Shown: piece by piece, positions 8,301-16,471 of the stretch
How positions within the stretch are numbered: position 1 is the stretch's first letter
How the letters are laid out: every line of letters starts with the position of its first letter
The notes under the pieces: model-generated
The model's database searches: none
What the model was told of the DNA's origin: nothing
The model's input: the letters and a program-made list of their open reading frames with translations, nothing else
Position numbers and translations under genes: made by a program
DNA from: Bog-473 sp963753115
Lineage (GTDB): Bacteria; Actinomycetota; Acidimicrobiia; Acidimicrobiales; RAAP-2
DNA length: 64,000 bases
Assembly (NCBI GenBank): GCA_963753115.1
Contig: CAVWBB010000009.1
Span: 17,121-81,120, forward strand
Direction of reading: 5' to 3'

Positions 8301-9678
8301 CCGGCGTCTCGGCGGCGCGGACCAAGGAGCCCGGCAGTCGCCGGGCGATGACGAGTGCGACCACGGCGGCGAGCGCCGCCACGGCGAAGGCGATCAGGAC
8401 GCCACCGGCCACCGGCCGGGTTCCTCGCGAGACGGCGGCCACTGCGGCCCCGCCGATGCCGACCCCGAGCGCAATGCCGAGGACATCGGCCAGGTTCAAT
8501 GAGGCCGAGGCCCACCCTTCGCGACCCGGCGGAGCGGCCCGGAGCATCATCAAGGAGATCGGCGCGTAGCTGAACCCCATGCCCAGCCCCGCGGCGGACC
8601 AGGCCACGAAGGCCTCCCAGACGGGGACGCCGGGTCGCAGCTGCCAGGCCATGCCGGCGGTGCCGAGCAGGATCAGCACCAGACCGGTTCGTACCAGACG
8701 CGCGCCCTCCCACCGGTCGTTGAGGCGCGCCTGCACCCAGGAGCCTGCGGTCCAGGCCAGTGTCGACGCGGTGACCACCGCCCCGGCCACGAGGGTGCTG
8801 TGGCCACGCACCGTCGTGATGGTCAAGGTGACGTAGGCGTCGGCGCCGAAGAAGGCGAAGGTCAGGAGGCCCCTGCTGAGGATGGTCGCCGGCAGACCCT
8901 GGGCGGCGCGCAGCGTGCCGGCGGGGAGCAGCCGGTACAGGGGCGCCGCACCGATGCTGATGCCGAGTGCGGCCAGTCCGAGACCGAGCAGGAGGTTGTG
9001 CGCGCCGAAGGCGGCCAGGAGGCAGGCAGCGCCGACAGCGGTGCGGACGGCGTCGGCGATCCGGTGCTCCTCCGCGGGGGGCGTCTCGGTGCGGCCGAGC
9101 CGGATGAGCGAGGGGACGGCGAGTGGCCCGGCGACCGCGACCAGTGGAATGAGGCCGAGGAACACCCAGCGCCATCCGAACAGATGCGCCACCGCGGCGG
9201 CCACGCCGGGGCCGACGATGCCGGGCACGACCCAGGCCGTCGAGAGGACCGCCATCATCTGGGCGCGCTGCGCCTCGCGCAGGCTCCGGCCGATGGCGAC
9301 GTAGGCAACGGCGGGTACCGCGCCGGCGCCCAGACCCTGCAGGCAGCGGCCGGCGACGAGGACCCACATGAACGGGGCGAGTCCCGCCACCAGCAGTCCC
9401 GCCGAGAACAGGATCAGGCCGGCGACGTACGGCCGGGCCGGCCCATGGCGGTCGGCGTCGCGGCCGGCGGCGACGATCCCGATCAGGCTGGCGAGCTGGA
9501 AGGTCGAGAAGACCCACCCGTAGAGGGCCAAGCCGTGGAGGTCGCGGGCAACCAGCGGCATCACCGTGATCACGGCCAGCGCCTCCGAGGCGACGAAGGT
9601 CACCGTGAGGACGAGGCCGAAGGTCAGCGCGCGCCGGTGCGGTGCCCACAGCCCGTCTCCCCGCACGCCCCCGTCCAT
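8290..9678 (-). CDS. MFS transporter
   Basis: This 462-residue polytopic membrane protein of the major facilitator superfamily has about 12-14 hydrophobic segments. The start ATG 9678 gives a short cytoplasmic N terminus (MDGGVRGDGLWAPHRR) before TM1. The loop 2-3 motif is AAGRDADRHGPARP, and a motif-C-like VVPGIVGPGVAAAVA lies in a later helix, which favours an exporter (antiporter). It is divergent from the amidohydrolase operon, with 52 bp between starts. The substrate is unknown; a drug or metabolite efflux role is an inference from the family. Confidence 0.88.
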   Translation of the reverse strand: MDGGVRGDGLWAPHRRALTFGLVLTVTFVASEALAVITVMPLVARDLHGLALYGWVFSTFQLASLIGIVAAGRDADRHGPARPYVAGLILFSAGLLVAGLAPFMWVLVAGRCLQGLGAGAVPAVAYVAIGRSLREAQRAQMMAVLSTAWVVPGIVGPGVAAAVAHLFGWRWVFLGLIPLVAVAGPLAVPSLIRLGRTETPPAEEHRIADAVRTAVGAACLLAAFGAHNLLLGLGLAALGISIGAAPLYRLLPAGTLRAAQGLPATILSRGLLTFAFFGADAYVTLTITTVRGHSTLVAGAVVTASTLAWTAGSWVQARLNDRWEGARLVRTGLVLILLGTAGMAWQLRPGVPVWEAFVAWSAAGLGMGFSYAPISLMMLRAAPPGREGWASASLNLADVLGIALGVGIGGAAVAAVSRGTRPVAGGVLIAFAVAALAAVVALVIARRLPGSLVRAAETPATR

Positions 9679-9730
9679 GCCGGCGAGACTAGGGGGAAGC
9701 ACCGCTGGTACTCTGCGCCGGGGAGGGCAC

Positions 9731-10879
9731 GTGACGCTGCAGACCATCGATGTCGACCAGCATCTCTTCGAGTCGAGGACGACCTGGTCCGAGTACATCG
9801 ACCCCGCGCAGCGGGCCGATGCGCTGTCCATCGTCGACGATGACGCCGGGTGGCCCTGGCTGGCGTGGCGCGGCGACAGGCTCACGCCATTGGAGGTGCC
9901 GATCCCTGAGCGATCGACGCTGATCGGGGAAGACCGCCTCCGGCGATTGCGCGGCGAACGCGCGCCGGCGTCGTTCGAGGAGCTGGTGCCCGACTCGTAC
10001 CGCCTCGCCGGTGCCCGCCTCGCGTCGTTGAATGCGTTCGGGCTCGATGCCGCGGTCATGTTCCCGAACTACGGCCTGCTGTGGGAGCAACGGCTCGCCG
10101 CGGACCGCGACGCGCAGCGCGCCAACGCACGGGCCTACAACCGGTTCGTGGCCGACGTGTGCGGCGAGGGTGAGGGCCGACTCTTCGGAGTCGCGCACGT
10201 CCTGTTGCACGATCCGGCCTGGGCGGTGGAGGAGATCCGGCGGGTGCGTGCGCAGGGCGTGCGCCTGGCCATGATCGCCCCGGCCCCGGTGGACGGGAAG
10301 CCCCTTTCGCACGGCGACTTCGACCCCGTGTGGGCGGCGTTTAGCGACGAAGGCGTGGCTCCCGTGTTTCACGTCTCGGAATTCGAGAGCCCGCTGCACC
10401 CCGCCTGGCGCACGGGGGAGCACGAGGACGGCGAGCAGCTCTTCGACTCGATCTTCCTCTACCTGGCGCCGGCGGTCGCCCTGGCCAACCTGATCCTGAC
10501 CGGCGTGCTCGAGCGCTTTCCCCGCCTACGCGTCGGGGTGGTCGAGCTGACGGCGAGCTGGGTGCCGCAATTCCTCCTGCACATCGACGGGGCCTCGGAC
10601 TTCTACACCCAACGTCATGGTGAGCCGTTCCACAAGCTGTCGGACCGCCCGTCGAACTACTTCCTGCGCCAGGTCCGGGTGGCGGCGCTTCCCTACGAGA
10701 TGCCGAACCGCCTCGTCCCCAAGGTGGGCGACGACACCTTCATGCTCGGCAGCGACTGGCCCCATGCCGAAGGGGTCGCCGACCCGATGGCCCAGGCGCA
10801 GCGCGCGGTGGCGGGGCTGGCGGAGCCGGCCCGGGCCAACATGTTGGGGGCCAACGCCGCATGGTTGCTGGGCCTGTGA
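9731..10879 (+). CDS. Amidohydrolase family protein (amidohydrolase_2, ACMSD-like)
   Basis: This 382-residue TIM-barrel metal-dependent hydrolase or decarboxylase has the family's entry motif DVDQHLFE (compare DxHxH), PVFHVSEFES mid-protein, and GSDWPHAEG with the late catalytic Asp near residue 340. Members include aminocarboxymuconate-semialdehyde decarboxylase and hydrolases of ring-cleavage products. GTG 9731 is preceded by GGGAGG. The stop overlaps the next gene as GTGA, so this is the first gene of a three-gene operon with two VOC proteins. Together these suggest degradation of an aromatic or other xenobiotic compound, but no substrate can be named. Confidence 0.88.
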   Translation: MTLQTIDVDQHLFESRTTWSEYIDPAQRADALSIVDDDAGWPWLAWRGDRLTPLEVPIPERSTLIGEDRLRRLRGERAPASFEELVPDSYRLAGARLASLNAFGLDAAVMFPNYGLLWEQRLAADRDAQRANARAYNRFVADVCGEGEGRLFGVAHVLLHDPAWAVEEIRRVRAQGVRLAMIAPAPVDGKPLSHGDFDPVWAAFSDEGVAPVFHVSEFESPLHPAWRTGEHEDGEQLFDSIFLYLAPAVALANLILTGVLERFPRLRVGVVELTASWVPQFLLHIDGASDFYTQRHGEPFHKLSDRPSNYFLRQVRVAALPYEMPNRLVPKVGDDTFMLGSDWPHAEGVADPMAQAQRAVAGLAEPARANMLGANAAWLLGL

Positions 10880-11370
10880 CCGTCGACCTGGAGGCCGCTG
10901 CCGCCGAACGTGAGCGCCTGCGCGCGGCGTACCTGCGCGAACCGCGGAGCCGTCCGCCATCGACCGCCCGGGGCGTCCACCACCTTGCCCTGTTGTGCTC
11001 GGACGTCGAGCGGACGATCCAGTTCTACCAGGGGCTGCTCGGCTTCCCTCTGGCCGAGCTCTTCGAGAACCGCGACTACAAGGGTTCGACCCACCTCTTC
11101 TTCGACCTCGGTCACGACAACACACTCGCGTTCTTCGATTTCCCCGATCTCGGCCTCGGACCGTACGCGGAAGTGCTCGGTGGGTTCCACCATCTCGCCA
11201 TCTCCGTCGACCGGGCGCAGTGGGACGCGGCGCGCAGCCGTTTGGAAGAAGCGGGCATACCGACACAGATCGAGAGCGAGATCTCCCTCTACTTCTCGGA
11301 CCCCGACGGGGTGCGGCTCGAGCTCATCGCCGAGGATCTCGGCTCGCTCTACGGGACCCCGCTGCACTGA
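10876..11370 (+). CDS. VOC (glyoxalase/dioxygenase) superfamily protein
   Basis: This 164-residue metal-binding VOC protein has a charged N-terminal helix (ERERLRAAYLREPRS), then GVHHLALLCSD, the first module with a metal-ligand His. GFHHLAISVDR starts the second module, and FSDPDGVRLELI supplies the late Glu ligand. This is the usual paired beta-alpha-beta-beta-beta module of glyoxalase I and extradiol dioxygenases. The GTG start overlaps the amidohydrolase stop as GTGA, and its stop overlaps the next VOC gene as TGATG, so the three proteins are translationally coupled. The reaction is unknown. Confidence 0.88.
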   Translation: MTVDLEAAAAERERLRAAYLREPRSRPPSTARGVHHLALLCSDVERTIQFYQGLLGFPLAELFENRDYKGSTHLFFDLGHDNTLAFFDFPDLGLGPYAEVLGGFHHLAISVDRAQWDAARSRLEEAGIPTQIESEISLYFSDPDGVRLELIAEDLGSLYGTPLH

Positions 11371-11753
11371 TGCCCGTCACGGGTCTGGCCAACCTCGCCG
11401 TCAAAGTCGCCGATCTCGAGGAGGCGTGCGCCTGGTACGCCGCGGCGGGGGCGACGGTGACCGAACCGGTCGAATGGGAGAACGGCCGCCGGGCCGACGT
11501 GCAGCTTGGCGTTCTGGCGCTGACGCTCTTCACGAAGGCGATCTACGAGGACGCGTGCGCGCTGCCCGAAGAGGGATTCTTGCACCCCGCTCTCTTCGTG
11601 GACGACCTCGATGCCGAGCTGGCGCGCCACGAGGTGCTCTGGGGCCCACGGACGGTCAGCGGCACGTTCGGCACCCGCCGCATCGCGTTCGTGGAGGCCC
11701 CGGGCGGCATCCGCCTCGAGTTCATGGAGCAGATCGAGGACCCACCGGCCTGA
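11370..11753 (+). CDS. VOC superfamily protein (second of the operon)
   Basis: This 127-residue protein has a single VOC fold: LANLAVKVADLEEACAWY at the N terminus, HPALFVDDLDAEL in the second module, and EAPGGIRLEFMEQ with the C-terminal Glu. In place of the usual first His there is Asn (LANLAV), so one metal ligand may be missing. The protein may therefore be a non-catalytic or binding partner of the VOC protein before it. ATG 11370 overlaps that gene's stop (TGATG). It ends 18 bp from the convergent DHA2 transporter gene. Confidence 0.85.
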   Translation: MPVTGLANLAVKVADLEEACAWYAAAGATVTEPVEWENGRRADVQLGVLALTLFTKAIYEDACALPEEGFLHPALFVDDLDAELARHEVLWGPRTVSGTFGTRRIAFVEAPGGIRLEFMEQIEDPPA

Positions 11754-11771
11754 ACGACCCCGTCGGCGCGC

Positions 11772-13301
11772 TCAGGCTTGCTCGAGCTCCAGGCGGGCGG
11801 GCTCGCGAACGGGTTCCACCTCCCGGGCATCGGGGTTGGCTGCGTGCAGGGCGCTGAGGCCGGGAAGCGTGGCCAGGGCGACGACCGCGGTGACGACGAG
11901 CAGCACCGCGGCCACGGCGAACGACAACGCGTACCCGTCGGTGAGGGCCGTGGCCGTGTGACCCGGGGTTGCGGCGTTCCCGGCCAGCACGCGCGTCGTG
12001 CGGTTGGCGGCGACGGTGGCCAGTGCCGCCAGGCCGATGGCGGCACCCACGGTCCGGGACGTGTTGAGCAATCCGGAGGCGAGTCCGGCTTCGGCACGGG
12101 CCACGCCGGCGGTCCCGGCAACTGCGATGGGTGTCACGGCGAGGCCCATGCCCAGGCCGATGAGCACGAACGGGCCGAAGAGGTCGGCCAGGAAGGTGCT
12201 GCTCGTCGAGATCATGGCGAGCCACGCCAGCCCGCCACCGGCGACCAGGGTGCCGAGGATGATCAGTGGGCGGGGGCCGAACCTCGGGACGAGGCGCGCC
12301 GTCAGCTGCGCGCCGGCGGCGATCAGCAGCGTCTGGGGCAGGAAGGCCAAGCCCGCCTGCAAAGGGCTGTAGCCCAGCACACGCTGCATGTAGAGCGTCT
12401 CGAAGTACCACGAGCCGAACAGCGCACCGAACATCAGGAACATGACCACGTTGCCGCCCGCCACCGAGCGGGACCGGAAGATGCGCAAGGGGACCAGCGG
12501 GGCCTTCGAGAACTTCGCCTGCAGGAGGAGGAATGCGGCCAGGAGGACGATCGCCAATCCCAGTGGCATGAGCACCTGCGCGGAGCCCCACGAGTACGTC
12601 TCCGTGCGCACGAGGGCGAACACCAGAGCCACGAGGCCCGCCGTCACGGTGATGGCACCACCCAGGTCGAGGTGACGGTGCACCATGTCGGCCTTCGATT
12701 CGGGGAGGTCGCGACGGGCGGCGAAGAGCGCGACGATGCCGACCGGCACGTTCACGAAGAGGATCCAGCGCCAGTTCAACAAGTCCGTCAAAATGCCGCC
12801 CAACAGGGCGCCGGCCGACGCGCCGGCTGAGGAGACGGCGCTCCATGCCCCCAATGCCCAGGCGCGCCTCGGGCCTTCGGGGAAGGTGGCGGTCAGGATG
12901 GTCAAGGTGGCCGGCGCGAGGATGGCCGCGCCCAGGCCTTGCAGCGCGCGGGCACCGATGAGCCATGCCTCGCTCTGCGCAAGCCCGCCCAGCAGGCTGG
13001 CCAGTGTGAACACGGTGAGGCCGACCAGGAAGACCTTCTTCCGTCCGAACAGGTCGGCGGCACGGCCACCGAGCAGGAGGAACCCGGCGAAGGTCAACGT
13101 GTAGGCGTTGATGACCCACTGCAGGCCGGACGAGCTGAAGTCGAGGTCATGTTGTATGGACGGCAGCGCCACGTTGACGATGGACGCGTCCAGCACGACC
13201 ATGAACTGGCCGATGCAGACGAGGGCGAGCACCAGCCAGGCCGCCACGTGGCGTCCCGGTTCGAGCTCGATCGTGGTGGTTGCTCGGGGATTTCCAGACA
13301 T
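11772..13301 (-). CDS. DHA2-family (EmrB/QacA-type) MFS drug exporter
   Basis: This 509-residue transporter has about 14 predicted membrane helices. TM1 contains the DHA2 signature QFMVVLDASIVNVALPSI. The loop 2-3 motif A is GGRAADLFGRKKVF, and a motif C-like segment SSAGASAGALLGGIL follows. This family extrudes cationic drugs, dyes or metabolites by proton antiport. The start ATG 13301 has a good Shine-Dalgarno (AAGGAGA). No TetR or MarR regulator adjoins it. The 155-bp divergent gap to ridA holds a weak GAACG-ACC-CGTTC palindrome (13433-13445). Confidence 0.93.
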   Translation of the reverse strand: MSGNPRATTTIELEPGRHVAAWLVLALVCIGQFMVVLDASIVNVALPSIQHDLDFSSSGLQWVINAYTLTFAGFLLLGGRAADLFGRKKVFLVGLTVFTLASLLGGLAQSEAWLIGARALQGLGAAILAPATLTILTATFPEGPRRAWALGAWSAVSSAGASAGALLGGILTDLLNWRWILFVNVPVGIVALFAARRDLPESKADMVHRHLDLGGAITVTAGLVALVFALVRTETYSWGSAQVLMPLGLAIVLLAAFLLLQAKFSKAPLVPLRIFRSRSVAGGNVVMFLMFGALFGSWYFETLYMQRVLGYSPLQAGLAFLPQTLLIAAGAQLTARLVPRFGPRPLIILGTLVAGGGLAWLAMISTSSTFLADLFGPFVLIGLGMGLAVTPIAVAGTAGVARAEAGLASGLLNTSRTVGAAIGLAALATVAANRTTRVLAGNAATPGHTATALTDGYALSFAVAAVLLVVTAVVALATLPGLSALHAANPDAREVEPVREPARLELEQA

Positions 13302-13474
13302 CGGTCTCCTTCAGCGCGATCGGATGATCCCCCGCATCTGCAGCCAACGTTGCTGCGTCGTCGCCTATTCCCACCCTACGAACGACGTTGCGGGAATGCT
13401 GGCGGGGATCGGACGTGGATCTGTCCCAACTGAACGACCCGTTCTAGCGGTCCGGTGTGACAGGCTCTGCCGCG

Positions 13475-13888
13475 ATGCCGGACCGGGCTCCGTTCGAACT
13501 GCGCTCCCCAGCGGGCCTCGCAGCGGGTGTTCCCTATGCCTACGCTGCCGTGACCGGGGAACGGGCGCTGCTGGTCTTCTCGGCTGGTGCGTGCCCACTC
13601 GACGACGCCGGCACGACGGTGGCGCCGGGCGACGTCGAGGCCCAGACGAAGTCGGCCATGGAAAATCTCGGGAGCGCGCTGCACGCGGCCGGGGCGCGCC
13701 TCGACGACGTCGTGAAGGTCACCGTGTACGTGGCCAGCGGCGACCGTGCCGACCTGGTGACCGCATGGCGCGTCGTCCACGAGCAGTTCGCGCCCCACGA
13801 ACCTGCAGCGACCCTGCTGGGGGTGCGCGTCCTGGGCTATGCCGATCAGCTGGTCGAGCTGGAGGCCGTCGCGGCCGTGACCCCGTGA
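13475..13888 (+). CDS. RidA family (YjgF/YER057c/UK114) deaminase-like protein
   Basis: This 137-residue protein is close to the RidA length of 125-135. RidA proteins hydrolyse reactive enamine/imine intermediates released by PLP enzymes. Visible landmarks are LRSPAGLAAGVPYAYAAV, LVFSAGACPLD, QTKSAMENLGSAL, VKVTVYVAS and VRVLGYADQLVELEAVA. The canonical catalytic Arg in the VRV strand is present, while the C-terminal half is RidA-subgroup-like rather than archetypal. ATG 13475 is preferred over a GTG at 13457, which would add six residues; neither has a clear ribosome-binding site. Confidence 0.87.
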   Translation: MPDRAPFELRSPAGLAAGVPYAYAAVTGERALLVFSAGACPLDDAGTTVAPGDVEAQTKSAMENLGSALHAAGARLDDVVKVTVYVASGDRADLVTAWRVVHEQFAPHEPAATLLGVRVLGYADQLVELEAVAAVTP

Positions 13889-13907
13889 AGGAAAAGTTCC
13901 GGGCCGG

Positions 13908-13934
13908 TGTCGAATTGGGACCACTCCGTTCGTA
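13908..13934 (+). promoter_or_regulatory. Candidate ECF42-type promoter (TGTCGA-N17-CGTA)
   Basis: TGTCGA at 13908-13913 and CGTA at 13931-13934 are separated by 17 bp and lie 54 bp before the start codon at 13989. The literature on ECF42 describes target promoters with TGTCGA at -35 and a CG[A/T]C-like -10, usually upstream of DGPF genes. The last base differs here. The ECF42 sigma gene is third in the operon behind this site, so autoregulation is the natural reading. Confidence 0.5.
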
Positions 13935-13988
13935 TAGGTGGCGACCGACGGCGCTGGGCCGGGGTCACCGAGTGACGGAGGCAGTGTC

Positions 13989-14567
13989 ATGGGCAGGATC
14001 GTCGTAACCGAATTCGTCTCGCTGGACGGGGTCATGGAGGACCCGGGCGGCGCCGAGGGCTTCAAGCACGGCGGGTGGACGTTCCGCTTCAACCGGGGTG
14101 CCGAGGGGGACCGGTTCAAGCTGGACGAGCTCGTGGGAGTCGAGGCGCAGTTGCTCGGCCGGGTCACGTACCAGGCATTTGCCCAGGCCTGGCCGACCGT
14201 GCAGGACGAGGTGGGTTTCGCCGACCGCATGAACGGCATGCCCAAGTACGTGGTGTCGACGACCCTGGCCGACGACGAAGCGACCTGGCAGAACTCCACG
14301 GTGATCCGGGGCGACATCGTCCGCGAACTGTCGGGGCTCAAGGAGCGGCTGGAGGGCGATCTCCTGGTGGCCGGCAGCGCGACATTGGTGCAGACGCTGG
14401 TGGAGCACCGGCTGGTGGACGAGATCCGCCTCATGGTCTTCCCGATCATCCTCGGATCTGGCAAGCGGCTCTTCGGGGATGTCTCCGTGCCGCCGACCCT
14501 GCACCTGCAGAGCACCCAGGTGGTCGGGGAGAGCATCGTGATTCTGACCTACCGTGCAGCCGCCTGA
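13989..14567 (+). CDS. RibD C-terminal / dihydrofolate reductase-like domain protein
   Basis: This 192-residue protein has the DHFR/RibD-C fold: IVVTEFVSLDGVMEDPGG at the N terminus, LLGRVTYQAFAQAWP, KYVVSTTL, and the NADPH-loop-like LLVAGSATLVQTL followed by FPIILGSGKRLF. Homologues of this stand-alone type are annotated as dihydrofolate or deaminase reductases, but few have an assigned reaction. ATG 13989 is preceded by GGAGGCAG. The next gene is 66 bp downstream, and an ECF42-like promoter lies upstream, so it is probably part of the DGPF-ECF42 regulon. Confidence 0.88.
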   Translation: MGRIVVTEFVSLDGVMEDPGGAEGFKHGGWTFRFNRGAEGDRFKLDELVGVEAQLLGRVTYQAFAQAWPTVQDEVGFADRMNGMPKYVVSTTLADDEATWQNSTVIRGDIVRELSGLKERLEGDLLVAGSATLVQTLVEHRLVDEIRLMVFPIILGSGKRLFGDVSVPPTLHLQSTQVVGESIVILTYRAAA

Positions 14568-14633
14568 GCGCGGTTCGTTTCCCCGGTCCCTGATTGACAC
14601 CAGACGCAACTGACGAACGAGAAGGAGAGTCCA

Positions 14634-14990
14634 ATGAAGCAGTACCTGTTGAGCGTGCCGATGATCGATGGTGCACCCGTTCGACCCGAGGACGAGGCGA
14701 GGCAGGCCTTCGAACGGACGGCGCGCCTGAACGACGAGATGCAGGCCGCGGGTGCCTGGGTCTTCGGTGGCGGACTCCTGCCGGCGTCGTCGGCGACGGT
14801 CGTCCGCGCGCAGAACGGCGAATTCCTTCTCACCGACGGGCCGTTCACCGAGTCCAAAGAGCACATCGGCGGGTTCTGGGTCATTGAGGCGGCGGATCTC
14901 GACGCGGCGCTCGAATGGGCCAAAAGGGCGACCGAAGCGTGCGGCGAGCCCGTCGAGGTCCGGCCCTTCCAGGAGGAGCCCCCGCTTTGA
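14634..14990 (+). CDS. YCII-related (DGPF domain) protein
   Basis: This 118-residue protein contains the signature LLTDGPFTESKEHIGGFWVI, that is, the DGPF motif at about residues 64-67. A ferredoxin-like YCII fold precedes it and ends with EVRPF. DGPF proteins are the conserved genomic partners of ECF42 sigma factors, and their biochemical role is unknown. The start has a strong Shine-Dalgarno (AAGGAGAG). Its stop overlaps the TTG start of the sigma gene (TTGA), which couples their translation. Confidence 0.93.
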   Translation: MKQYLLSVPMIDGAPVRPEDEARQAFERTARLNDEMQAAGAWVFGGGLLPASSATVVRAQNGEFLLTDGPFTESKEHIGGFWVIEAADLDAALEWAKRATEACGEPVEVRPFQEEPPL

Positions 14991-16228
14991 CGCCGGGCCC
15001 GGGGGGCGGGACCGAGATCGAGCGCATCTTCCGCCAGGAGTACGGGCGGGCGGTCTCGGTGCTCATCCGGGCCTTCGGCGACATCGATCTGGCCGAGGAC
15101 GGGGTGCAGGACGCGTTCATGATTGCCGCCCGGCGGTGGCCCGAGGACGGCCTGCCCCCGAGCCCGGCGGGCTGGATCATCACGACGGCGCGCCGCCGGA
15201 TCCTCGACCGCCTTCGCAGGGAGGCCTCCCGCCAGGACCGCCAGGAGCAAGCCACCGCACTCCTTGCACCGACTGATGAGATCGAAGAGGTAGCCACCGT
15301 GCCGGACGATCGCCTGCGCCTGATCTTCACCTGTTGCCATCCGGCCCTGGCGCCGGCGGCGCAGGTCGCCCTGACCCTCCGCCTGTTGGGTGGCCTGTCG
15401 ACGCCGGAGATCGCGCGCGCCTTCATGGTGCCCGAACCGACCATGGCCCAACGCATCGTCCGGGCCAAGGCCAAGATCCGCGATGCCACGATTCCCTACC
15501 GCGTGCCCGGCAGCGCCGAACTGCCCGACCGCTTGCGGGGAGTTCTGGCGGTGCTCTATCTCGTGTTCAACGAGGGCTACACCGCGACCTCAGGCGATGT
15601 GCTGGTGCGCGAGGACCTCTGCGCCGAGGCGATCCGCCTCGGGCGCACGCTGGGCGAGCTCATGCCCGACGAGCCCGAAGTGATCGGGTTGCTCGCGTTG
15701 ATGCTGTTGATCGCCGCCCGCCGGCCGGCGCGTACCGCCACCGGCGGTGAGCTGGTTCCGCTTCCCGAGCAGGACCGCACGCTCTGGGACAGCGGCCTCG
15801 TCGCCGAGGGCCAGGAGCTCGTACGTCGCTGCCTGCGGCGCAACCATCCGGGCCCGTACCAGGTGCAGGCGGCCATCAACGCCGTGCACAGCGACGCGCC
15901 GCGGGCGGAGGACACGGACTGGCGGCAGATCCTCACCCTCTACGACCAGCTGCGCGTGTTCGACGCGTCACCGGTCGTGGAGCTCAACCGCGCCGTCGCC
16001 CTCTCCGAGGTCGAGGGCCCGGCCGCCGGCCTGGCGGCCGTAGACGGTCTGCCGCTCGAGTCCTACTACCTCTTCCATGCGGTGCGAGCCGACCTGCTGC
16101 GGCGGTTGGGACGCCGCTCCGAAGCCGTCGACGCGTATGACGCGGCGCTGGCCCGCACCGACAACGAGGCGGAGCGGTCCTTCCTCGTCGGCGCCCGCGC
16201 CAGGGCGCTCGGTCCGCCCCGGCGGTGA
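14987..16228 (+). CDS. ECF42-group RNA polymerase sigma factor with C-terminal TPR-like extension
   Basis: This 413-residue sigma factor has region 2 at about 10-75 (FRQEYGRAVSVLIRAFGD, AEDGVQDAFMIAARRW, PAGWIITTARRRILDRLRR). Region 4 is at 105-165 (LTLRLLGGLSTPEIARAFMV, TMAQRIVRAKAKIR). The extension of about 230 residues ends with TPR-like helices (LNRAVALSEVEGPAAGLAAV, LLRRLGRRSEAVDAYDAAL). The layout is that of ECF42, which has no anti-sigma factor and is regulated through the extension. TTG 14987 was chosen because AGGAGGAG lies 10 bp upstream and the codon overlaps the DGPF stop. Confidence 0.93.
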   Translation: MTPGPGGGTEIERIFRQEYGRAVSVLIRAFGDIDLAEDGVQDAFMIAARRWPEDGLPPSPAGWIITTARRRILDRLRREASRQDRQEQATALLAPTDEIEEVATVPDDRLRLIFTCCHPALAPAAQVALTLRLLGGLSTPEIARAFMVPEPTMAQRIVRAKAKIRDATIPYRVPGSAELPDRLRGVLAVLYLVFNEGYTATSGDVLVREDLCAEAIRLGRTLGELMPDEPEVIGLLALMLLIAARRPARTATGGELVPLPEQDRTLWDSGLVAEGQELVRRCLRRNHPGPYQVQAAINAVHSDAPRAEDTDWRQILTLYDQLRVFDASPVVELNRAVALSEVEGPAAGLAAVDGLPLESYYLFHAVRADLLRRLGRRSEAVDAYDAALARTDNEAERSFLVGARARALGPPRR

Positions 16229-16471
16229 CGGACGAGCTTTTGCCATGGCAGGTGCCGGGTCCACCTGGTCAACGGCACCGGGGAGCTTCCGGCCGGCATC
16301 CTGCAGTTGCTCTTGGCGGGGAGTCCACAGCCGTCAGCGGATCTAGCCGGTCGTCCCTCGCCGCTTCCCGGGCAGCGGGAGATCCGCATTCGTGGTTCTT
16401 TCTGTGGACCCTCTCCGGGGTGGGCACGTGCAGATCGAGCGCGTGGGATCCCAACGGGCAAGACTGGCCGC

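Noticed and set aside
13433..13445. GAACG-ACC-CGTTC palindrome as TetR operator for the DHA2 exporter
   Set aside because: Only five pairs per arm, no regulator gene adjacent, and outward bases do not pair.
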